Shown here piece after piece: positions 37,238 to 44,344 of a DNA stretch of 44,344 nucleotides. The stretch is taken from contig CAJXBI010000010.1 of NCBI GenBank assembly GCA_913050005.1, positions 1 to 44,344 on the forward strand, read 5' to 3'. The position numbers were made by a program, and so were the translations under genes. The notes beneath the pieces were generated by a model. It saw only the letters and a list, made by a program, of their open reading frames with translations, ran no database searches and was not told the DNA's origin. The stretch comes from an uncultured Bacteroidota bacterium (lineage in GTDB: Bacteria; Bacteroidota; Bacteroidia; NS11-12g; UBA9320). Numbering within the stretch: the first letter of the stretch is position 1; the number at the start of each line of letters is the position of its first letter.

Positions 37238-37245
37238 TAAATTTG
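37238..37245 (+). promoter_or_regulatory. Putative -7 box TAAATTTG for methylmalonyl-CoA mutase
   Basis: Exact TAnnTTTG, 5 nt before ATG 37251 and 11 nt before ATG 37257. Confidence 0.45.
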
Positions 37246-37256
37246 CTGAAATGTAC

Positions 37257-39956
37257 ATGGACAAAAACTTGTCATTCGATGAATTTTCTGAAATAGGTTT
37301 GGACGAATGGGAAAAGAAAGCCATTCACGATCTTAAAGGCAAATCACTACAAGATTTGTACTATATATCTTCAGACGGAATTAAAGTAAGTTCATATTCC
37401 AGTTTTGAAAACTCAGAGAAAAAATTCAAAATCCAACTAGGTGATTGGAAAATAGCACATTTATCTGATGGTTCTAATCAAGAAGAAGGAGTTGATTTTA
37501 CAATAACTAATTTAGATGAGCTAGGGGTTGATATGGGTAAACTATCACTAGACTCGATGTTAAAAATTGAGGAAAGTAAGGTTAGGTATATAATAGGAAC
37601 TGATTTTTATGAAAATATAGCTAGGATTAGAGCATTAAAAGTGGCCTATCCTAAGCTTGAGCTCAATGTAATTATTCCCCCCGCTAATGACGACTTTAAA
37701 TACAATAACCTTGTAAGACAAACGATTGCTGCCACATCTGCTATAATTGGTGGGGTAAATCACATATGTATATTACCTTTTGATGGTAGCAAATCCATAA
37801 AAAGTCAACGATTAGCAAAGAATATTCTACTCATTTTAAAACATGAAAGCTATTTTGATAAAATCAAGGATGCAGTTAGTGGAAGCTGGTTTTTTGAGTC
37901 GTTAACACACAAATATTTTTTAGAAATTTCAGAAAAAACCCACAATGCCCAAATAGCCAAAACTGATAAATGTTTTTCTTTTGCCTCCGGGATAGCTCCT
38001 TTTTTACGTGGTCCGTATTCTACCATGTACACAATACGTCCGTGGACAATCCGTCAATATGCGGGATTTAGTACAGCAGAAAAAAGTAACTCATTTTACA
38101 GGAATAATTTAGCAGCAGGTCAAAAAGGACTTTCAGTTGCTTTTGACCTACCAACTCATCGAGGGTATGATAGTGATCATCCTAGGGTTGAAGGCGATGT
38201 AGGAATGGCTGGAGTGGCAATTGACAGTATTGAGGATATGAAACTCCTTTTCGATCAAATCCCTTTAGGAGATATTTCTGTAAGTATGACAATGAACGGA
38301 GCGGTTCTTCCTATAATGGCATTTTACATAGCAGCTGCAAAAGAGCAAGGTGTAAGCCAAAAAAAACTAACTGGAACTATTCAAAATGATATTTTGAAAG
38401 AGTTTATGGTTAGAAACACATACATCTACCCACCCAAACCAAGCATGAGAATAATTTCGGATATATTCAAGTATGCGTCTAATAACATGCCAAAATTCAA
38501 TTGCATTAGCATCAGTGGGTATCACCTGCAAGAGGCAGGTGCTAGTCCAGAATTGGAATTAGCATATACAATATCAGATGGATTAGAATATGTAAGAACG
38601 GGTATCAATGCGGGATTATCTATTGACGATTTTGCACCAAGACTATCTTTTTTTTGGGGTATAGGAATGAATTTTTATGAGGAAATCGCCAAGCTGAGAG
38701 CAGGAAGATTGTTATGGGCTAAGTTGATAAAAAAATTTAATCCCCAGAATGAAAAGTCAATGGCCCTCAGAACACATTGCCAAACAAGTGGCTGGAGTCT
38801 TACAGAGCAAGATGCATACAATAATATTGCAAGAACAACCATAGAAGCAATGGCAGCTATTTTTGGTGGCACACAAAGTTTACATACAAATAGCTTTGAT
38901 GAGGCCATAGCATTACCTACAGAGTTTAGCGCAAAAATTGCAAGAAATACTCAAAAAATTATTCAAGAGGAAACTGGAATAATCCAAGCTATCGATCCTT
39001 GGGGTGGAAGTTTTGTAGTTGAGAAAAAGACAGTTGAAATAGCCAATAAGGCTTGGGATTACATTACAGAAATTGAAGAATTAGGAGGCATGACTTTAGC
39101 TATTGAAAAGGGCTTGCCCAAAATGAGAATAGAAGAGTGTGCTGCTATTAAGCAAGCTAGTATTGATTCTGGGAAAGATAACATTGTAGGGATAAATTGC
39201 TTTAAAGTTAGAGAAAGTCCGGATTTTGAAATATTAGAAGTAGATAACGAAGCAGTTAGAACAAATCAAATCAATAGACTTAATGCTTTGAAGGACAAAC
39301 GAGACGAAGGAGCTGTTAAAAAGATATTGGAGCAGCTAAAAGATGCTGCTAAATCAGATAAAAATTTGCTAGATATTTGCGTAGAGGCCGCATTAGCAAG
39401 AGCAACATTAGGAGAAATATCCTATGAGCTTGAAAAAGTTTATGGTCGGTATCAAGCAAAACAAAGATTGATTTCTGGGGTATATTTGAAAGAAGTGCAG
39501 AACGAAAACAGTGTAATATCAGCTCGACAAAAAGCAAATGAATTTGCTACCATAGAGGGAAGAAGGCCACGAATTTTAGTTGCTAAGATGGGTCAGGATG
39601 GGCACGATAGAGGTGCTAAAATCATAGCAACGGCATTTGCTGATTTGGGTTTTGACGTGGATATAGGTCCATTGTTTCAAACACCGGCAGAAGTTGCAAG
39701 ACAAGCTATGGAAAATGATGTACACATACTTGGTGTATCTTCACTAGCGGCAGGTCATAAAATATTGATGCCTCAAGTGGTGAACGAACTAAAAGAGCAA
39801 GGAATGGAAAATGTTGTAGTTGTTGCTGGAGGTGTAATACCAGAACAGGATCATGAATATTTATTAAGTCAAGGGGTCGATTTTATTTTTGGTCCAGGTA
39901 CAGTTATTGCGGAGGCAGCCATTGAAGTTTTACAAAAATTATTTGACTCCAATTAG
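37257..39956 (+). CDS. Methylmalonyl-CoA mutase, apparently a short MutA-like N-terminal part fused to a complete MutB-like catalytic plus B12-binding part
   Basis: MutB motifs [63 protein letters not shown]12-binding [12 protein letters not shown]; MutA-like [21 protein letters not shown] and [27 protein letters not shown] in the first ~240 aa. Start could also be ATG 37251. Confidence 0.92.
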   Translation: MDKNLSFDEFSEIGLDEWEKKAIHDLKGKSLQDLYYISSDGIKVSSYSSFENSEKKFKIQLGDWKIAHLSDGSNQEEGVDFTITNLDELGVDMGKLSLDSMLKIEESKVRYIIGTDFYENIARIRALKVAYPKLELNVIIPPANDDFKYNNLVRQTIAATSAIIGGVNHICILPFDGSKSIKSQRLAKNILLILKHESYFDKIKDAVSGSWFFESLTHKYFLEISEKTHNAQIAKTDKCFSFASGIAPFLRGPYSTMYTIRPWTIRQYAGFSTAEKSNSFYRNNLAAGQKGLSVAFDLPTHRGYDSDHPRVEGDVGMAGVAIDSIEDMKLLFDQIPLGDISVSMTMNGAVLPIMAFYIAAAKEQGVSQKKLTGTIQNDILKEFMVRNTYIYPPKPSMRIISDIFKYASNNMPKFNCISISGYHLQEAGASPELELAYTISDGLEYVRTGINAGLSIDDFAPRLSFFWGIGMNFYEEIAKLRAGRLLWAKLIKKFNPQNEKSMALRTHCQTSGWSLTEQDAYNNIARTTIEAMAAIFGGTQSLHTNSFDEAIALPTEFSAKIARNTQKIIQEETGIIQAIDPWGGSFVVEKKTVEIANKAWDYITEIEELGGMTLAIEKGLPKMRIEECAAIKQASIDSGKDNIVGINCFKVRESPDFEILEVDNEAVRTNQINRLNALKDKRDEGAVKKILEQLKDAAKSDKNLLDICVEAALARATLGEISYELEKVYGRYQAKQRLISGVYLKEVQNENSVISARQKANEFATIEGRRPRILVAKMGQDGHDRGAKIIATAFADLGFDVDIGPLFQTPAEVARQAMENDVHILGVSSLAAGHKILMPQVVNELKEQGMENVVVVAGGVIPEQDHEYLLSQGVDFIFGPGTVIAEAAIEVLQKLFDSN

Positions 39957-40747
39957 ACAGCAACTGGTGCTTTGATTCTTGGATGTGGATCGTAATCAAT
40001 TAATTCAATGTCGTCAAATTCAATATCAAAAATTGATTTTTTAGTGGAGGTTATTTTCACTGTTGGATAGTTTCGAGCCTCTCTACTTAATTGTTCTTTA
40101 ACTTGGTTAAAATGATTACTGTATATGTGTGCATCTCCAAATGTATGTACAAATTCTCCAGGAGCTAAACCCACTTCTTGAGCTATCATAATAGTTAACA
40201 ATGCATAACTTGCTATGTTGAACGGAACACCAAGGAACATGTCTGCGCTACGCTGGTAAAGTTGGCAACTTAATTTACCGTTAGCCGTATAAAATTGGAA
40301 TAAACAATGGCAAGGAGTAAGAGCCATATCGTTAAGTTCACCTACATTCCATGCATTAACAATTATTCGCCTGCTATCAGGATTGTTTTTTAGAGTGTCT
40401 AACACATTTTGAATTTGGTCAATTTTTTCGCCACTTGGACTTTCCCAAGATCGCCACTGCTTTCCGTAAACAGGCCCTAAATCACCATTTTCGTCCGCCC
40501 AAGCGTCCCAAATTTTAACATTGTGATCTTTAAGATATTGGATATTAGTATCACCTTTTAAAAACCAGATTAGTTCATGAACTACAGACTTCCAATGAAT
40601 TTTTTTAGTGGTGATTAGCGGAAATGATTTTGAAAGATCAAATCGAAGCTGTCCTCCAAGTACACTAATAGTTCCTGTGCCTGTTCGATCTGTTTTTGTA
40701 GCACCATTTTCAAGCACATATCTTAAAAAATCTTCGTATTGCCTCAT
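39953..40747 (-). CDS. thyA: Thymidylate synthase
   Basis: [85 protein letters not shown]. Confidence 0.98.
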   Translation of the reverse strand: MRQYEDFLRYVLENGATKTDRTGTGTISVLGGQLRFDLSKSFPLITTKKIHWKSVVHELIWFLKGDTNIQYLKDHNVKIWDAWADENGDLGPVYGKQWRSWESPSGEKIDQIQNVLDTLKNNPDSRRIIVNAWNVGELNDMALTPCHCLFQFYTANGKLSCQLYQRSADMFLGVPFNIASYALLTIMIAQEVGLAPGEFVHTFGDAHIYSNHFNQVKEQLSREARNYPTVKITSTKKSIFDIEFDDIELIDYDPHPRIKAPVAV

Positions 40748-40760
40748 CTGTAGTACAAAT

Positions 40761-40768
40761 CAAATATA
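40761..40768 (-). promoter_or_regulatory. Putative -7 box (TATATTTG on - strand) for thyA
   Basis: CAAATATA on + strand, 13 nt from ATG. Confidence 0.4.
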
Positions 40769-40829
40769 TAATGTTAGAAATAAGTAAAGGAATATTTGTC
40801 GTTCTCAACAATATTTAAACTTGTATGTT

Positions 40830-40837
40830 TAGTTTTG
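40830..40837 (+). promoter_or_regulatory. Putative -7 box TAGTTTTG for the E2 gene
   Basis: Matches TAnnTTTG, 21 nt before ATG 40859. Confidence 0.4.
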
Positions 40838-40858
40838 CGGAGCTTTAAAACTAAAAAA

Positions 40859-42082
40859 ATGGCAGTAGCAATAAAATTACCAAGAATGAGTGATACAATG
40901 GAGGAAGGAACTATTGTATCTTGGTTTGTAAAAGTTGGAGATACAGTTAAATCAAGTGAGATGATAGCTGATGTTGAGACCGACAAAGCAACCATGGAAT
41001 TGGAAAATTTTGAAAAAGGGGAAGTTTTGCATCTAAATGTAGCAGAGGGTGTGACTGTACCTGTCGAGACTGTAATAGCTATAATTGGTAAGAAAGGCGA
41101 AGATTTTGAACATTTGTTGACTTATGATTCAACGGAAACTGTTGAAGCAACTCATGAGGAACCCAGCGTTCCAGTAGAAGAACCTAAATCAGCTCCTGTT
41201 GTAACAGAAAAGCAAGTTGTAACTGAAGTTTCTTCGGATAATGAAGATCGAATATTTGCTTCTCCTCTTGCTAAAAAAATTGCTGAGGATAAAGGAATTA
41301 GTCTATCTGAAGTTAATGGAAGTGGCGATAATGGAAGAATTGTCAAAAAAGATATTGAGAATTTTAAACTATCAACTCAAGCAGCCGTTACTGTGGGCAT
41401 TGAAAGTTATGAAGATGTTCCGATTACACAGATGCGCAAAACAATTGCAAAGAGACTTGCTGAAAGTAAGTTCACGGCACCTCACTTTTACTTGACCAAA
41501 GAAATTAGAATGGAAGCAGTTATAGATGCACGTAAGCGAATGAACGAGTATTCAGAATCTAAAATATCTGTAAATGACTTAGTTGTAAAAGCTGCAGCAT
41601 TAGCTCTAAAGAAACACCCCAACGTTAACTCATCGTGGTTAGTAGATAAAATTAGAATAAACCACCATGTTCACATTGGCGTTGCAGTTGCGGTTGAAGA
41701 CGGCCTGTTAGTTCCAGTTGTGAGATTTGCTGATAGCAAGTCATTGTCGCAGATTGGAACAGAAGTTAAAGATTTAGCGAGTAAGGCAAAAAATAAAGAA
41801 TTACAACCTAAAGATTGGGAGGGAAATACATTTACAATATCTAATTTAGGAATGTTTGGTATTGATGAATTTACAGCTATTGTCAACCCCCCAGATTCTT
41901 GTATACTAGCAATAGGTGGTTCAAAAGAAACTGTAATTGTTGAAAATGGCGAAATGAAGCCAGGTCACGTAATGAAAGTTACATTAAGTTGTGATCATAG
42001 AGTTGTTGACGGAGTTACAGGGGCCAAGTTCTTGAAGACTTTCCAAGAATTACTCGAAGAGCCTGTAAGACTATTGGTTTAG
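40859..42082 (+). CDS. Dihydrolipoamide acetyltransferase (PDH-type E2) with a single lipoyl domain
   Basis: Lipoyl VETDKATMELEN; E3-binding domain FASPLAKKIAEDKGISLSEVNGSGDNGRIVKKDI; catalytic SCDHRVVDGVTGAKFL; the upstream 21 codons of the ORF lie before the usual MAVAIKLPRMSDTMEEGTI start. Confidence 0.93.
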   Translation: MAVAIKLPRMSDTMEEGTIVSWFVKVGDTVKSSEMIADVETDKATMELENFEKGEVLHLNVAEGVTVPVETVIAIIGKKGEDFEHLLTYDSTETVEATHEEPSVPVEEPKSAPVVTEKQVVTEVSSDNEDRIFASPLAKKIAEDKGISLSEVNGSGDNGRIVKKDIENFKLSTQAAVTVGIESYEDVPITQMRKTIAKRLAESKFTAPHFYLTKEIRMEAVIDARKRMNEYSESKISVNDLVVKAAALALKKHPNVNSSWLVDKIRINHHVHIGVAVAVEDGLLVPVVRFADSKSLSQIGTEVKDLASKAKNKELQPKDWEGNTFTISNLGMFGIDEFTAIVNPPDSCILAIGGSKETVIVENGEMKPGHVMKVTLSCDHRVVDGVTGAKFLKTFQELLEEPVRLLV

Positions 42083-42152
42083 GTTAAATTTAAAATCCAC
42101 TGAATAACAGACATATAATTTGTCTAGTTATAAAGTTTTGTCTATTCTTGCT

Positions 42153-42191
42153 TTGCCTTTTCAGGCAACTCTATTAAATTTCTTTTAATAG
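42153..42191 (+). promoter_or_regulatory. Two tandem hairpins in the rho 5' region
   Basis: TTGCC(42153-42157)/GGCAA(42164-42168) and CTATTAAA(42171-42178)/TTTAATAG(42184-42191); no long T-tract directly after. Confidence 0.45.
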
Positions 42192-42228
42192 GCTTTAAAA
42201 CAGTAAATTAAATTATTTATAAATTAGT

Positions 42229-43848
42229 ATGTACGATATTCTTTCTCTAGGAGAGATGCTCCTTCCAGAACTTAGAAAAATTGCAGAAAAATTTGAAATC
42301 CCACATAAGGGGTTAAAAAAACAAGACTTAGCATATAAGATACTTGATTTTCAGGCGGTTAACCCGTCAAAGTTTAAATCAGTAGATACTAAAGCTACTG
42401 CTAAAACAAAAGAAAGGTCTAAAGATGAGTCTAAAGGAGACAATAGTTATGGCACGACCGAAATTGAATCTAAAAAATCTCCTAGAGGGCAGCGTGTAGC
42501 TAAAGATAAAAATGCTACTCCAAATAATCATAATTCCAATATTGATTCAAACCTTAAAGAAGTGCACAATAAAGAAAACAATAAATCTTCTCGACCTAGT
42601 GATCAACCTAAATCCGAAAGAAATGAAGCTCGCGATAAAGAAAGGGAGCAACGAGACGCAGAAAGAAAAAGAATAGAGGAAGAGAAAAGAAAGAAGAGAG
42701 AAGCTGAGGCAAAGCTTATTAATTATTTAGAACTAGACGGTGTTGTTACTACTCAAGGAGTTTTAGAAGTAATATCGGACGGATATGGATTTTTAAGATC
42801 TGCTGATTATAGCTATCAACCCTCTCCGGATGATGTGTATATAGCTCCTAATCAAATTCGTCAAAACGGACTTAAAACTGGAGATGTAGTTAAAGGAAAC
42901 ATAAGACCACCAAAAGAAGGTGAAAAATACTTTGCATTAATTAATATTCTAACAATTAATGGTAGATCAATTGAATTTGTTAAAGACAGGGTAGCTTTTC
43001 ATCATTTGACACCATTGTTTCCAGACGAAAAATTCAATTTAGAGTATAAGGCTGATAATTATTCTACACGAATAATGGATTTTATATCTCCCATTGGAAA
43101 AGGTCAGCGTGGATTGATAGTTGCCCAACCAAAGACAGGTAAGACTAATTTATTAAAAGACGTAGCTAATGCTATTGCCCACAACCATCCAGAGGTTTAT
43201 ATGATTATTTTATTAATCGACGAACGACCTGAGGAGGTAACAGATATGGCAAGAAATGTAAATGCAGAAGTGGTCGCGTCTACTTTTGACGAACCAGCTG
43301 ATAAGCACGTTAAGTTAGCAAATATTGTTTTAGAAAAAGCAAAAAGATTGACAGAATGTGGGCACGATGTGGTCATACTTTTAGATTCTATTACAAGACT
43401 TGCGAGAGCTTACAATACTGTGCAACCAGCAAGCGGTAAAATTTTGTCTGGGGGTGTTGATGCTAACGCTTTACAAAAACCAAAACGATTTTTTGGTGCG
43501 GCTAGAAACATAGAAAATGGAGGCTCACTAACTATTATTGCAACAGCGCTAACAGAGACTGGCTCCAAAATGGATGAAGTAATTTTTGAGGAATTTAAAG
43601 GAACAGGAAACATGGAATTACAATTGGATCGTAAACTGTCTAATAAGCGTATTTATCCAGCCATTGATATCGTTTCTTCAAGTACACGAAGAGAAGACTT
43701 GTTACTTGATAAAGCAGTACTCCAAAAAATGTGGGTGATGAGAAATCATCTTGCCGACATGAACAGTGAGGAAGCCATGAATACTATGCTCAATTATATG
43801 AAAGGTACAAAAAACAATGATGAGTTTTTAGTGTCAATGAATGGTTAA
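42229..43848 (+). CDS. rho: Transcription termination factor Rho with N-terminal low-complexity charged insertion
   Basis: [100 protein letters not shown]. Confidence 0.97.
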   Translation: MYDILSLGEMLLPELRKIAEKFEIPHKGLKKQDLAYKILDFQAVNPSKFKSVDTKATAKTKERSKDESKGDNSYGTTEIESKKSPRGQRVAKDKNATPNNHNSNIDSNLKEVHNKENNKSSRPSDQPKSERNEARDKEREQRDAERKRIEEEKRKKREAEAKLINYLELDGVVTTQGVLEVISDGYGFLRSADYSYQPSPDDVYIAPNQIRQNGLKTGDVVKGNIRPPKEGEKYFALINILTINGRSIEFVKDRVAFHHLTPLFPDEKFNLEYKADNYSTRIMDFISPIGKGQRGLIVAQPKTGKTNLLKDVANAIAHNHPEVYMIILLIDERPEEVTDMARNVNAEVVASTFDEPADKHVKLANIVLEKAKRLTECGHDVVILLDSITRLARAYNTVQPASGKILSGGVDANALQKPKRFFGAARNIENGGSLTIIATALTETGSKMDEVIFEEFKGTGNMELQLDRKLSNKRIYPAIDIVSSSTRREDLLLDKAVLQKMWVMRNHLADMNSEEAMNTMLNYMKGTKNNDEFLVSMNG

Positions 43849-43886
43849 AGAATAGAAATATTATTTCATCTTATTTTAATTTAAAC

Positions 43887-44344
43887 TTACAAATTTTCGC
43901 TGGATTTATACTCCTTAGTGTATGACACATGATAAACATTCTTATTTTCAGAAACTTTAACTAGATCTGAAATCTGATGACCGACCACCCATAAAACTTT
44001 GTCACCAGAACATAGCAAAGGTATTTTACTTTTTTCTAAAACATTGATTTTTTGGTCAATGAAAAAATCACTAAGTAATTTTGAACCTTTCATTCCAAGG
44101 GGTATAAAACGATCTCCTTTTTTCCAGTTTCTGATAAATAGTGGAAACAGATTTGGAGAAATTTGCAGAATTTCTTCTGTGTTATTAGGATTGTAAGTCC
44201 ATTTTTGAGCCTTTTTGAGCACCACTGAATAATTTGCAAATGAATAACTTCCTTGTTTTTTTATTGTTATTACATCCTGGTTTAAAGTGTTTATTTCTAA
44301 AATAATTTGTTCTCTATCAACTATAAGTTGATGGGTTTCTGATT
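43887..44344 (-). CDS. tilS: tRNA(Ile)-lysidine synthase C-terminal part (5' truncated by window end)
   Basis: FIRNWKKGDRFIPLGMKGSKLLSDFFIDQKINVLEKSKIPLLCSGDKVLWVVGHQISD; frame stays open from 44225 to the window edge (SETHQLIVDREQIILEINTLNQDVITIKKQGSYSFANYSVVLKK). Confidence 0.9.
   Translation of the reverse strand, partial: SETHQLIVDREQIILEINTLNQDVITIKKQGSYSFANYSVVLKKAQKWTYNPNNTEEILQISPNLFPLFIRNWKKGDRFIPLGMKGSKLLSDFFIDQKINVLEKSKIPLLCSGDKVLWVVGHQISDLVKVSENKNVYHVSYTKEYKSSENL

Noticed and set aside
37161-37256. N-terminal extension of the methylmalonyl-CoA mutase ORF ([32 protein letters not shown])
   Set aside because: It overlaps the crotonase start and both promoter boxes; ATG 37251/37257 gives the normal N-terminus.
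41241-41495. 84-aa + strand ORF in another frame of the E2 gene
   Set aside because: Frame-shifted shadow of the E2 linker/E3-binding region; the E2 frame is intact through it.
1-44344. CRISPR arrays, rRNA, tRNA, IS elements or prophage
   Set aside because: No regularly spaced repeats, no conserved rRNA/tRNA motifs (e.g. GGTTCRANNCC in an intergenic gap), no transposase, integrase or phage structural ORFs recognised.

Overview
The window looks like ordinary core chromosome from an AT-rich member of the Bacteroidota (Flavobacteriales-like by gene content and by TAnnTTTG-type promoters). I could assign 37 protein-coding genes from the translations: mnmG (5' cut by the window), pheS, der, era, a GT39-type glycosyltransferase, a TPR protein, guaB, thiamine pyrophosphokinase, a SulP transporter, glyA, purS, pssA, an SDR, 3-hydroxyanthranilate dioxygenase, tatA, gatA, a LysM/lytic-transglycosylase-like protein, an SGNH hydrolase, tadA, a DUF5686 protein, an alpha/beta hydrolase, ald, meaB, a murF-alr fusion, recX, an ACC-deaminase-like PLP enzyme, a DUF1573 protein, a crotonase, methylmalonyl-CoA mutase, thyA, a PDH-type E2, rho, tilS (5' cut by the window), and several lipoprotein or barrel proteins. 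I see no mobile element, CRISPR array, rRNA or tRNA, and no obvious new multi-gene defence or biosynthetic system. The best leads are: (1) a methylmalonyl-CoA mutase that appears to be a shrunken MutA fused to a full MutB in one ORF; (2) a lytic-transglycosylase-like LysM protein whose catalytic Glu appears to be missing, directly upstream of an SGNH hydrolase; (3) many -7 promoter boxes placed so close to start codons that leaderless or ultra-short-leader mRNAs are predicted; (4) an extremely AT-rich, ORF-free 403-bp gap with inverted repeats between two essential-type genes; (5) convergent genes that overlap or nearly touch without intrinsic terminators, in a window that also encodes a Rho with a long disordered insert. 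All family assignments come from reading motifs; no searches were run.
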